In this document: piece after piece, positions 13,636 to 20,207 of the stretch
Position numbering within the stretch: the first letter of the stretch is position 1
Layout of the letters: every line of letters starts with the position of its first letter
Source: UBA4729 sp038236865
GTDB taxonomy: Bacteria; Patescibacteriota; Saccharimonadia; Saccharimonadales; UBA4665
Assembly: GCA_038236865.1 (NCBI GenBank)
Contig: JBBRZI010000017.1
Location: 1 to 22,381, forward strand
DNA length: 22,381 bases
Direction: 5' to 3'
The notes under the pieces: model-generated
The model's input: only the letters and a program-made list of their open reading frames with translations
What the model was told of the DNA's origin: nothing
The model's database searches: none
Made by a program: the position numbers and the translations under genes

Positions 13636-14400
13636 ATGTCAGTACTAGCAATTACAGTTATAATTATCGTTTTGATTATCATCGCCAACGGTGTGCGCAT
13701 CATTAACCAGTACGAGCGCGGTGTCGTCTTCCGGCTCGGCCGAGTCCGCGAAGCCGTTAAAGAGCCGGGCCTGCGCTTGATCATCCCCATCATCGATCAG
13801 ATGCGTAAAGTACCGTTACGCATCATTACATTGCCAATCGAATCGCAGCAGATCATTACCCAAGATAACGTCTCGATCAGCGTTTCGGCCGTGGCCTATT
13901 ACCAAGTGCAGGATCCGATCAAGTCAATTGTGGAAATTGAAAACGTTATAGCAGCTGTCTATCAGATTGCCCAAACAACCGTTCGTAACATTGTCGGCCA
14001 GAGCAGCCTCGATGAGGTGTTGAGCCAGACGACAAGTATCAATGAAAAGATTAAACAAATCTTAGAAGTTTCGACCGAAAAATGGGGCATATTCGTCAGC
14101 ACTGTCGAGCTCAAAGACATCCAGCTGCCAGAGAGTATGCAGCGCGCCATGAGCAAACAGGCTGAAGCCGAACGCGAAAAGCGGGCTAAAATCATCGCCG
14201 CCGAAGGTGAGCAACTCAGTGCCGCTAAGCTCGGTGAAGCCGCCGACATCATCTCCGCCCACCCAATTGCCCTCCAGCTCCGTAACTTGCAAGTCTTGAG
14301 TGATATCGCCGTCGAAAAGAATAGTACGATCATTTTCCCGGCCCAATTTATGGACACGGTGGCCAGTGTCAAAGATTTCATGGCCAAGGAAAAGGTCTAG
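13636..14400 (+). CDS. Slipin (SPFH/stomatin family membrane protein)
   Basis: The 254-residue protein has one N-terminal membrane helix (about 3-20) followed by an SPFH domain: INQYERGVVFRLGRV, EPGLRLIIPIIDQMRKV, then the QIITQDNVSISVSAVAYYQV stretch that is highly conserved in prokaryotic stomatins. Residues about 170-215 form an Ala/Glu-rich coiled coil (SKQAEAEREKRAKIIAAEGEQ) that drives oligomerisation into ring-like membrane scaffolds. The usual partner NfeD is not adjacent; instead the stop codon overlaps the start of a MazG-like gene by one base. The role is probably membrane organisation or quality control, known for the family only in outline. Confidence 0.93.
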   Translation: MSVLAITVIIIVLIIIANGVRIINQYERGVVFRLGRVREAVKEPGLRLIIPIIDQMRKVPLRIITLPIESQQIITQDNVSISVSAVAYYQVQDPIKSIVEIENVIAAVYQIAQTTVRNIVGQSSLDEVLSQTTSINEKIKQILEVSTEKWGIFVSTVELKDIQLPESMQRAMSKQAEAEREKRAKIIAAEGEQLSAAKLGEAADIISAHPIALQLRNLQVLSDIAVEKNSTIIFPAQFMDTVASVKDFMAKEKV

Positions 14401-14735
14401 TGCCGCTTAGCGACTACCAGCAACAAATTGACAATTGGGTGCAGGGCTACAAGACGCCGTACTGGACGCCTATGAGCCAGCTGGCCCGTTTGATTGAAGA
14501 AGTTGGGGAACTGGCCCGGGTTTTCAACCACAAGTACGGGGAGAAGGTTAAAAAGCCGACAGAAGCCGCCGACGATCTCGAAGGCGAGCTGGGCGACATT
14601 ATGTTTGACGTTATTTGCATCGCCAACAGCGAAGGCATTGATTTGGACGCCGCTTTGCAGAAGGTAATTCTGAAAGCCCAAACCCGCGATAAAGACCGGT
14701 TTGAGAAAAAAGACGCGCTGCCAATCGGCAGCTAA
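14400..14735 (+). CDS. MazG-like nucleotide pyrophosphohydrolase
   Basis: The 111-residue protein has the all-alpha NTP-pyrophosphatase signature of the MazG superfamily: LIEEVGELARVF with E33, E34 and E37, then about 25 residues later GELGDIMFDV with E63 and D66, the acidic residues that bind magnesium. The family cleaves nucleoside triphosphates to monophosphate and pyrophosphate and is often used to clean up non-canonical nucleotides. The length corresponds to a single-domain MazG-like enzyme, not the double-domain E. coli MazG. The start is GTG at 14400, sharing its G with the TAG stop of the slipin gene, which indicates termination-reinitiation coupling. Confidence 0.9.
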   Translation: MPLSDYQQQIDNWVQGYKTPYWTPMSQLARLIEEVGELARVFNHKYGEKVKKPTEAADDLEGELGDIMFDVICIANSEGIDLDAALQKVILKAQTRDKDRFEKKDALPIGS

Positions 14736-14802
14736 AAGCCGCGTCAACTCCATCCGGGGCAGGCAATCCGCCCAAACCGGACTACGGAATTCGCGACTGA
14801 GG

Positions 14803-14831
14803 TTGTAAAAAACAGGGTAAAAAGATAAAAT
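14803..14831 (+). promoter_or_regulatory. Promoter of tRNA-Phe
   Basis: TTGTAA at 14803-14808 and TAAAAT at 14826-14831 are separated by 17 bases. The predicted start near 14838 lies about 10 bases before the tRNA. Confidence 0.6.
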
Positions 14832-14847
14832 GTTTCAAGTCTGATGT

Positions 14848-14923
14848 GGCTCTTTAGCTCAGTTGGTAGAGCAGGGGCTTGAAGAGCCCTGTGTCCCCAG
14901 TTCGAGTCTGGGAGGAGCCACCA
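14848..14923 (+). tRNA. tRNA-Phe(GAA), CCA encoded
   Basis: The acceptor stem GGCTCTT pairs with AGGAGCC (one T-G wobble), followed by A and CCA. The anticodon loop TTGAAGA carries GAA at 14881-14883. D-loop AGTTGGTA and T-loop TTCGAGT are canonical. Unlike the Leu and Val genes upstream, no CCA-swallowing terminator and no 3'-end echo follow. Confidence 0.97.
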
Positions 14924-14924
14924 G

Positions 14925-15081
14925 ACTTTGCTAACGCAAAGTATTTAACAATTAACATTGACCATCTAACAAGGATGGACAAAAGCCCCAGGCTTTTGTT
15001 AATATTAGGCAGCTCCGCTGGCCATAATTGCAAAATGTTAATTGTGAGCTGATAATTACTTTTTGGTAATACCAAAAAGAC
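14925..15081 (+). other. Structured spacer between tRNA-Phe and tRNA-Gly
   Basis: Several perfect inverted repeats fill this spacer. ACTTTGC-TAAC-GCAAAGT directly follows tRNA-Phe. CAAAAGCC/GGCTTTTG lies near 14979-14999. ACAATTAACATT at 14948-14959 is the exact reverse complement of AATGTTAATTGT at 15034-15045 and could close a large stem around the inner hairpin. CTTTTTGGT-AAT-ACCAAAAAG at about 15059-15079 abuts tRNA-Gly. These may be processing or attenuation structures of a tRNA-Phe-tRNA-Gly transcript; the function is not known. Confidence 0.6.
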
Positions 15082-15083
15082 AT

Positions 15084-15160
15084 GCGGGTGTAGCTCAGTT
15101 GTTTAGAGCGCGTCCTTGCCAAGGACGAGGCCAGGGGTTAGAGTCCCCTCACCCGCACCA
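15084..15160 (+). tRNA. tRNA-Gly(GCC) with U19-A56 instead of G19-C56
   Basis: The acceptor GCGGGTG/CACCCGC, anticodon stem CGTCC/GGACG and T stem AGGGG/CCCCT are all perfectly paired. The anticodon loop TTGCCAA gives GCC, so it should read GGC and GGT glycine codons. The D-loop is AGTTGTTTA where AGTTGGTTA is usual, and the T-loop is TTAGAGT where TTCGAGT is usual. These two changes replace the conserved G19-C56 elbow pair with U19-A56. Everything else, including encoded CCA, is intact, so it is probably functional. Confidence 0.95.
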
Positions 15161-15174
15161 ATATGATTATGCTT

Positions 15175-15203
15175 AAAGAGATTATTTCGGTAGTCTCTTT
15201 TTT
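15175..15203 (+). terminator. Terminator of tRNA-Gly
   Basis: AAAGAGATTA pairs with TAGTCTCTTT (one wobble) around a six-base loop and runs into TTTTTT. The T-run lies directly before the -10-like TATGAT of the next gene. Confidence 0.85.
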
Positions 15204-15218
15204 GTTATGATTAATCTA

Positions 15219-15536
15219 ATGAGTATTTATAAATTAGTCGTAACTGTACCAGAAGACGAAGCCGATAAACTTCGCGAAGCCATAGGTAATGCAGGAGGAG
15301 GCAAAGTCGGCAACTATACACACTGTAGCTTTTCCGCAAAAGGCACAGGACGATTTTTGCCTGTTGATGGCGCTAACCCCACAATAGGGCAAGTAGGCCA
15401 GCTTGAAGAAGTCGCAGAAGAACGCATTGAAATATCTTGTGATAACCATAGTGTGGAAGCGGTCATTGCAGCAATTCGTAAAACTCATTCTTATGAAGAA
15501 CCTGCTGTTGATGTATACGAACTGAAGGAGCTATGA
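15219..15536 (+). CDS. YqfO/NIF3-type C-terminal domain protein
   Basis: The 105-residue protein matches the stand-alone form of the domain inserted in YqfO/NIF3 proteins: YKLVVTVPEDEADKLREAI, GAIG-like NAGGGKVGNYTHCSF, GTGRFLPVDGANPTIGQVGQLE and the C-terminal SYEEPAVDVYEL. It has a CutA-like ferredoxin fold; stand-alone copies have no proven activity. I chose ATG 15219 because family members begin at MYKLV; the ATG four codons upstream overlaps a -10-like TATGAT (15206-15211) that ends 7 bases before 15219, which would give a leaderless mRNA. The stop overlaps the next start (ATGA), so translation of the two is coupled. Confidence 0.88.
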   Translation: MSIYKLVVTVPEDEADKLREAIGNAGGGKVGNYTHCSFSAKGTGRFLPVDGANPTIGQVGQLEEVAEERIEISCDNHSVEAVIAAIRKTHSYEEPAVDVYELKEL

Positions 15537-16156
15537 GCAGGTATTTAATAATAAATGCTGATGACTTTGGCTATAGCTATAGTATTAACAAAGGCATTAT
15601 CGAGGCTCACATTAACGGCATAGTCACCAGCACCTCCGTGATGGTTGATGCTACTGCAGCAAGCGAAGCAAAAGACCTAGTTCAGTTTCCTGACCTGTCT
15701 ATTGGGCTGCACTTTGAAATCAAAGAAATCGTGAATGTTGACGCTGAGCTTAAAAGGCAGGTTGATAAATTTGTTGCCATTGTCGGTAAAAGCCCAGACC
15801 ACATAGACACCCATAAGCGACACACCACCGACGAAGGCATAAAAGAAGTGTTAGAGAATTACGCTAAGACGCACAACACGCCCATACGTAACTTTAACGC
15901 TAAGCATGTCGGTTCATTCGGCATAAACTCAAATGACAGTTCTGTCGACCAGCTAAAGCGTAGTATTGATGAGGCTACAGATGAATACAATGAGCTTATG
16001 ACCCACGCTGGCTATTCTGATGATTATTTGCGTGAGCATAGCTCATATAACGACCTGCGAGAAGATGAGCTTAATGCTATATGTAGCCCCGAGATTAAAC
16101 AGTACATCCAAGACAAAGGCTTAACCTTAGTCAATTGGGACAACTTGCATAGCTAG
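15533..16156 (+). CDS. YdjC/ChbG-family carbohydrate deacetylase-like protein
   Basis: The 207-residue protein opens with the family signature LIINADDFGYSYSINKGI (metal-binding D10/D11), then VTSTSVMV, GLHFE (H60) and HIDTHKRH (H94). YdjC proteins such as E. coli ChbG remove an acetyl group from N-acetylglucosamine in chito-oligosaccharides through a divalent metal. At 207 residues it is shorter than the usual 240-290; the middle of the domain is compressed while both ends look normal, so I regard it as a compact member and not as a truncation. In this window a deacetylase could act on wall-derived sugars, but that link is inference. It overlaps the YqfO-like gene by 4 bases. Confidence 0.87.
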   Translation: MSRYLIINADDFGYSYSINKGIIEAHINGIVTSTSVMVDATAASEAKDLVQFPDLSIGLHFEIKEIVNVDAELKRQVDKFVAIVGKSPDHIDTHKRHTTDEGIKEVLENYAKTHNTPIRNFNAKHVGSFGINSNDSSVDQLKRSIDEATDEYNELMTHAGYSDDYLREHSSYNDLREDELNAICSPEIKQYIQDKGLTLVNWDNLHS

Positions 16157-16326
16157 TAGATAACAAGCTCACTGCTTTTGAGTGAAACAGGGATGCTTGG
16201 TGCGCTTGATAAGCTGCCGTCAACCAATGCCCCAAAAAGTTTGAGTAGATCATGTAGCTCCGCACCACGCTGATACCAATGGAGACGGATAAACCTTGTC
16301 CTTTTATATTTCAGAAACTAGTGTTA

Positions 16327-16671
16327 TTATTTACGATCTTTATCTAATTTGTCAGCAATATTATTATTTAACTTCTTACTCTGTTTGTCTTTATAGGTTT
16401 TTTCTCCACGCACCAGCTCATCAGCAAAGGCTGCAACATCGGGCCCTATGATCTCGGTAACATGTTTGCCATTGGCAGCAGCTTCTTCGAACAAGTCCAC
16501 GAGTGGAAATAGAGGTTCGATGGTCAACATGCCTGTGTTCCACAGGTAACGTTTAATTTCTGTATATGCGTCCGTGTATTCTTTGGGCAATGATTTTGCT
16601 CTTTTTTCGTTTTCCCGATATTTTTTCTTTTCCTTAATGTCACCTACGATAAAATTAATAATATTTTTCAT
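16327..16671 (-). CDS. DUF1048 family protein
   Basis: The 114-residue product matches DUF1048: MKNIINFIVGDIKEKKKYR at the start, then LPKEYTDAYTEIKRYLW, LFEEAAANGKHVTEIIGPDVAAFADELVRG and a basic end. The fold is a small helical domain; the function is not known. In Gram-positive bacteria these genes habitually follow a PadR-type regulator, exactly as here, where the PadR stop is 4 bases upstream. The usual third partner, a transporter, is missing. A GGGGATAATCAA-like stretch at the PadR stop provides a modest ribosome binding site. The two proteins probably work as one regulatory unit. Confidence 0.88.
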   Translation of the reverse strand: MKNIINFIVGDIKEKKKYRENEKRAKSLPKEYTDAYTEIKRYLWNTGMLTIEPLFPLVDLFEEAAANGKHVTEIIGPDVAAFADELVRGEKTYKDKQSKKLNNNIADKLDKDRK

Positions 16672-16675
16672 TTGA

Positions 16676-16993
16676 TTATCCCCTTAATTCCTTAACTTTT
16701 GATGATACAAAGTCCCACTTAGCCCAAAAGTTGATTAACTCTTCTTGCCCAAGGTCGGTTAAACAATAGAACTTTCTTGGTGGTCCGACATCCGAAGTCT
16801 TCCTCTCTGTATATACGGCATTACTTTTTTCGAGCCTTACAAGTATTGTGTATACCGTACCCTCTACGACATCTTCAAAGCCAAGTTTTCGTAGTTGCTG
16901 AGTTATCTCGTAGCCGTAAGTACTTCCTCGCCCAATAATTTCGAGGATACTGCCTTCAAGCACACCTTTGAGCATTTCTGTAATATTATTCAA
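16676..16993 (-). CDS. PadR-family transcriptional regulator
   Basis: This 105-residue winged-helix repressor has the PadR layout: LKGVLEGSILEIIGRGSTYGYEITQQL (helices and start of HTH), EGTVYTILVRLEKSNAV (recognition helix) and a wing with DVGPPRKFYCLTDLGQEEL. It is of the short PadR-s2 type without a large C-terminal domain, so dimerisation depends on its last helix. The start is TTG at 16993, chosen because GGAG lies 9 bases upstream; the first ATG six codons later would leave the gene without a ribosome binding site. Two direct repeats upstream (17006-17043) are good operator candidates for self-repression. The inducer cannot be predicted. Confidence 0.92.
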   Translation of the reverse strand: MNNITEMLKGVLEGSILEIIGRGSTYGYEITQQLRKLGFEDVVEGTVYTILVRLEKSNAVYTERKTSDVGPPRKFYCLTDLGQEELINFWAKWDFVSSKVKELRG

Positions 16994-17005
16994 TTTCTAA
17001 TTCTC

Positions 17006-17043
17006 CTATATAGCATCACTTACTACCACTATATAGTATCACT
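17006..17043 (-). promoter_or_regulatory. Direct repeats upstream of padR, likely operator
   Basis: CTATATAGCATCACT at 17006-17020 and CTATATAGTATCACT at 17029-17043 differ at one base and are 23 bp apart, about two helical turns, so two protomer pairs could bind one face of the DNA. CTATATAG is itself palindromic and on the minus strand also resembles a -10 box. Confidence 0.6.
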
Positions 17044-17147
17044 GATTAGCAGTGTAACCAATAGTCTTTAGTGGTTGGGAATCTGAGTGTATTTGATTTT
17101 TAGGCATTTTCTGCAAACTCCTAAGAAGTAAAGTTTTAACTTCGTAG

Positions 17148-17205
17148 CTTATGCTGCACCAAGCATAAGAATTCAGGCCTCAGCAGTTGAGGTCATTTTT
17201 ATTAT
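17148..17205 (+). terminator. Hairpins and T-rich run between padR and the 92-residue gene
   Basis: CTTATGCT at 17148-17155 and AGCATAAG at 17162-17169 form a perfect 8-bp hairpin. GGCCTCA/TGAGGTC at 17176-17194 forms a second one followed by ATTTTTATTATTTTT. The second is a plausible plus-strand terminator, although no plus-strand gene lies directly upstream; it may insulate the next gene. Confidence 0.5.
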
Positions 17206-17260
17206 TTTTATTACAGGAATGAGTGAGCTGACACTTAGACAGCCATGGTAAGCTATAGGT

Positions 17261-17539
17261 ATGACTAATCAAACTATAGATGAACGCCTAGATAAGATTG
17301 ACGAACAGCTTGATCGGATAGTAGGCGCTGTAGTAAAAGGTTTTGACCGTATGGACAAAGTTCTTGAAGAGAAAGCCAGCAACGCAGACATGCAGCGAGT
17401 ACTCGGATTGCTTGATGAAGTTGCAAGGCGTCAAGAAATATCAGATGACGAAAGACTTGTTGTGGGCCATCAGCTCGAACGACTTGATCGCTGGACTCAT
17501 GAACTAGCCAAGAAGATAGGCTATGAGCTAACAACCTGA
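17261..17539 (+). CDS. Small coiled-coil protein of unknown function
   Basis: I do not recognise this 92-residue protein with certainty. It is highly charged and almost entirely helical in composition: residues 5-32 (DERLDKIDEQLDRIVGAVV) and 40-85 show heptad periodicity. There is no signal peptide or membrane segment. Similar short coiled-coil proteins are common in small bacterial genomes without a known role. There is no Shine-Dalgarno site; TGG plus TAAGCT at 17246-17254 is a weak extended -10 ending 6 bases before the ATG. Codon use and composition fit the AT-rich block. Confidence 0.6.
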   Translation: MTNQTIDERLDKIDEQLDRIVGAVVKGFDRMDKVLEEKASNADMQRVLGLLDEVARRQEISDDERLVVGHQLERLDRWTHELAKKIGYELTT

Positions 17540-17818
17540 CAGGCGTTTTTCGCATAGATCCTCTCATTCTTTCTCAATTGGAAGGGTTTAAGTTCCTCTA
17601 AGCGCCGTAAATGGTGTTCGAAAGAAAGTGCATCAAGCGTACTATACTTAAATTATTAGCGACGCTGAAACCAAGCGTCTTTAATTTTTACTGTAAAGGG
17701 TCATAATTGTTTGAATATTTGATTGGATCTTCGGCTTATGCATAATAGTAAAAAGTCGGTTCAGTTATTAAAGATTTCTAGTATAGTACCGATATCAGGC
17801 AATAAGGAGGACAGTATC
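17540..17818 (+). other. Gene-free stretch with hairpin and promoter
   Basis: A hairpin GACGCT/AGCGTC at 17661-17679 followed by TTTAATTTTT could be the terminator of the 92-residue gene. TATACT at 17643-17648 just before it is -10-like. TATAGT at 17782-17787 is the likely -10 of the next gene, about 31 bases upstream of its start. I see no gene here. Confidence 0.45.
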
Positions 17819-18415
17819 ATGCTCAAAATACTCACTAGAAATAATGCAATTATAGCTCTGCTCATTTTAATAATTGCTCAATTTGGTCTATCAGGCTATC
17901 TATATAATCAACAAAAAGATGTAAATAGTCTATACAAGCAACAACTTGATACCTTGCAGCAAAATATTACATCAGCAAACAACGGATTATCCTACCAGCA
18001 AGTAACGGTGTCCCCTATAGACAATAAAATTTATCTCCCACAGCTCAACCTTGCGCTGCCTATGTCTACTTTAGGGCAATCATTGCTTTATAGCGCCAAC
18101 GCAGCGTACGTTACAGGTTCATACAATATTCCGACTGGTCCTGCAGACGAGGGTTCAATTAGCGTTTTTGGTACGGCAAGTGCACCGCAGTCACAGACTC
18201 GGTTTGACTGTAGTGGCTTAGTGCGTATTAAATTTGAAGCGCAACCAAACCCATATAATCCCAGCGATGTACCTCAGGGTAGTGTAGTTCTAAAAAATGG
18301 CAAAACATTGCAAATCTACGCAAGCCATCGCAAAAACTGCCTGCCGGAATGGTCGGTGACTCAGGCGAATGCCGACGCAATAGCTGCCTTATTTAAGCAA
18401 GCTGAGAGCTATTAA
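17819..18415 (+). CDS. Small membrane-anchored extracytoplasmic protein, unknown
   Basis: I do not recognise this 198-residue protein. It has a short basic end, one membrane helix at about 9-28 (IIALLILIIAQFGLSGYLY), a Gln/Asn-rich stalk, and an extracytoplasmic domain of about 140 residues with two cysteines (in RFDCSGLVRI and RKNCLPEW) that could form a disulfide. I chose ATG 17819 because a strong AAGGAGGA precedes it by 7 bases; the frame stays open 32 codons further upstream but without any initiation signal. The gene ends in a short convergent gap against the minus-strand operon. It belongs by composition to the AT-rich block. Confidence 0.7.
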   Translation: MLKILTRNNAIIALLILIIAQFGLSGYLYNQQKDVNSLYKQQLDTLQQNITSANNGLSYQQVTVSPIDNKIYLPQLNLALPMSTLGQSLLYSANAAYVTGSYNIPTGPADEGSISVFGTASAPQSQTRFDCSGLVRIKFEAQPNPYNPSDVPQGSVVLKNGKTLQIYASHRKNCLPEWSVTQANADAIAALFKQAESY

Positions 18416-18452
18416 CTAGCCAGTATCGGGGTAGCTAAATTTAAACTTTTTG

Positions 18453-19607
18453 TTAGAAGTGGATGAACACCAGCCCCGTTGTATAGCGCCAACCTTCGCT
18501 ATAGCGACCCGCAAAGTCGGTATTGTACTGGCTTACATAGACAGCGCTCTGGCCATTCATGGTCCCGACTGATTCAACGTGCATAGAATGGCCCCAGGTG
18601 CCGGCCGTGCTTATGGCGATAGAATTCACGGTGGGGTTGCTATCCACGAGTATACCGGCCGCCCGGGCGTTGTCGGGCCATTGTTTGGCATCACCAATAC
18701 CGCCCCAATAGGGCATATCGTGTTTGTCTTTACCGGTTAGGTAATCTTGGTGAACTTTGAAGGCAGTGTAGGATACGCACTCGCGGTTAAACATACCCCA
18801 GGAGTCGAGCAAACTATCTTGCGGGGCGTTACTCCAGGCCACTGGGTAACCTCCATGGTTCGGATCGCCCGCCAGGGTGCCGCCAACCTGGTAACGGCTA
18901 ATCAGCGCAGCTTGCTGACGCCGCAAGTCTGCAATCTTGGTCTGGTTGGTCTGTATTTGCTGACTGTAGTCGGCTTGCTGTGATTGGTTGTAGGACAGCA
19001 ATTTTGCCTGTTCGGCACGGTTGGTATCAATCTGGGCTTGCTGGGTATGCTCGTCTTGTAATAGTTGGTCCACTTCGGCTTTTTGGGCGGCTAGCTTGGT
19101 TCGTAGTCCAGCGACTAACTGCACGGTTACCTGCAGCTTATTTTGGACGACTGCTCGGTAGGCTTTTTTGTCTACAAAGTCGCTCAAGTTCTTGCTGGTA
19201 GCTAACTCCTCTATCGTTGACGGTTCACCATCTATGAACATCGTTCTAATTATTTGGCCCAAAACGAGGCGTTGTTTGTCTAGCTCGTTCTGAGCGTCTG
19301 CAATCTGCTTTTGTACGTCGGCTTGAGTGTTTTCATTTTGAGCAATCTGCTGTTCTACTTGGTCGACTTGAGCCTGCAAACGAGTAACTGCATCCTGATA
19401 GCTAGTGGCTTGCTCTGCAAGCTGCGCTACGGTAGTTTGGGTTTGCATATTCTGCTGTTGCAGGCTCTGGATTTGCTGGTCGAACTGGTCGGCTTTAACA
19501 GGCTGCACAACCACTCCGTTAAGAACCAGCAGCATCGCCAGCGTCAGTACCAATAGCGTGGTAATCTTTGGCCGCAATATTTGTTTTCGATGTTTTGTAT
19601 GTTTCAT
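18453..19607 (-). CDS. Secreted PcsB-like peptidoglycan hydrolase with CHAP domain
   Basis: The 384-residue protein has a signal peptide (about 1-39, ending VKADQ), a long Gln-rich coiled coil (40-235) like the N-terminal part of PcsB, and a C-terminal CHAP amidase/endopeptidase domain. The catalytic residues can be placed at C277 (RECVSYTAF) and H343 (GHSMHVE), with YVSQYN following. In streptococci the PcsB coiled coil docks to FtsEX, which activates the enzyme during division; whether this organism uses FtsEX likewise cannot be seen. The start has GGTGAGG at a good distance. The gene begins only 18 bp after the redoxin gene, so it is probably the last gene of the CsoR-controlled operon, an odd place for a division hydrolase. 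Confidence 0.9.
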   Translation of the reverse strand: MKHTKHRKQILRPKITTLLVLTLAMLLVLNGVVVQPVKADQFDQQIQSLQQQNMQTQTTVAQLAEQATSYQDAVTRLQAQVDQVEQQIAQNENTQADVQKQIADAQNELDKQRLVLGQIIRTMFIDGEPSTIEELATSKNLSDFVDKKAYRAVVQNKLQVTVQLVAGLRTKLAAQKAEVDQLLQDEHTQQAQIDTNRAEQAKLLSYNQSQQADYSQQIQTNQTKIADLRRQQAALISRYQVGGTLAGDPNHGGYPVAWSNAPQDSLLDSWGMFNRECVSYTAFKVHQDYLTGKDKHDMPYWGGIGDAKQWPDNARAAGILVDSNPTVNSIAISTAGTWGHSMHVESVGTMNGQSAVYVSQYNTDFAGRYSEGWRYTTGLVFIHF

Positions 19608-19625
19608 TGCCTCACCCCCTGAGTG

Positions 19626-20207
19626 TTACTGGATTTTTGCAACTTCAGCGTTGAGCGTGCTGTTGTTGATGCCCATTGTCGGATCGTCTTTGGTGTAGCG
19701 CACGATGCCTTTTGTATCGATAATGACGTAGGTATGGCCAGGTTTCATGCCTTTATGCATCGATGAAGGCAGGTTAAGCACGTCATATTCATTTGAAACG
19801 CTAGTGCTAGTGTCGAACAGGATGGAGCCTTGACCGAGTTCGGGCATCTTCCGGATGGCCGCCATCCAGTTATCCTTACTGTCAGGCACGATGCTAGCGC
19901 TGACAACTGATTCACTGTTCAGCTGCTTATCGGCGCCGAGTGCGGCCATCTGGTTCCAGCACGCCGGGTAACATATAATGCCTTCATTAAAGAACAACAC
20001 CACTTTTTTGCCCCGCCAGCTGCTGAGGCTTTGCGGCTTACCGTCGAGCCCTTGCAAGTTAAAGTCGGGCGCCTGCTTACCCACCAAGGCCTCCAGCGAA
20101 GTAGTTGGTAGCTTGGTAGCCTGCGTAGCAGGTGTTTTTTGGCCGCCAAATTCGACGAAAACTAGAAATGCACCGACTATGACGATCATAGTAATCCAAA
20201 ATTTCAT
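19626..20207 (-). CDS. Membrane-anchored redoxin with C-x3-C motif (peroxiredoxin/SCO-like)
   Basis: The 193-residue protein has an N-terminal helix (about 4-20) and a thioredoxin-fold domain: VGKQAPDFNLQGLDGKPQSL, then VVLFFNEGIICYPACWNQM. The active motif is C79-x3-C83, not the CxxC of thioredoxins. A histidine at H158 precedes the strand TYVIIDTKG. Two cysteines spaced by three residues plus a distal His in this position are the copper ligands of SCO proteins; peroxiredoxin-like families are the alternative. The start at 20207 is chosen because AGGAGG lies 7 bases upstream; the frame is open 19 codons further. ATGA overlap with the CcdA-like gene shows tight coupling, so CcdA may keep its cysteines reduced. 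Confidence 0.85.
   Translation of the reverse strand: MKFWITMIVIVGAFLVFVEFGGQKTPATQATKLPTTSLEALVGKQAPDFNLQGLDGKPQSLSSWRGKKVVLFFNEGIICYPACWNQMAALGADKQLNSESVVSASIVPDSKDNWMAAIRKMPELGQGSILFDTSTSVSNEYDVLNLPSSMHKGMKPGHTYVIIDTKGIVRYTKDDPTMGINNSTLNAEVAKIQ

Larger units (their letters stand above)
15161..18440. other. AT-rich block, probably acquired, downstream of the tRNA pair
   Basis: From the end of tRNA-Gly to the convergent junction near 18440 the sequence is visibly richer in A and T than the flanking chromosome, in both genes and spacers. It holds an accessory-type gene set on both strands: YqfO-like, YdjC-like, DUF1048, PadR and two small unknowns. No integrase, transposase or flanking direct repeat of the tRNA-Gly end is visible, so the mode of entry is open. 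The boundary coordinates are approximate. Confidence 0.5.

Noticed and set aside
16259..16267. TCCGCACCA in a spacer of the AT-rich block as a fourth tRNA echo
   Set aside because: Only nine bases match and no T-arm sequence precedes it; this can occur by chance in a window of this size.
17723..17818. Upstream start for the 198-residue membrane protein
   Set aside because: The extra 32 codons contain the -10 box, and the strong AAGGAGGA serves the ATG at 17819.
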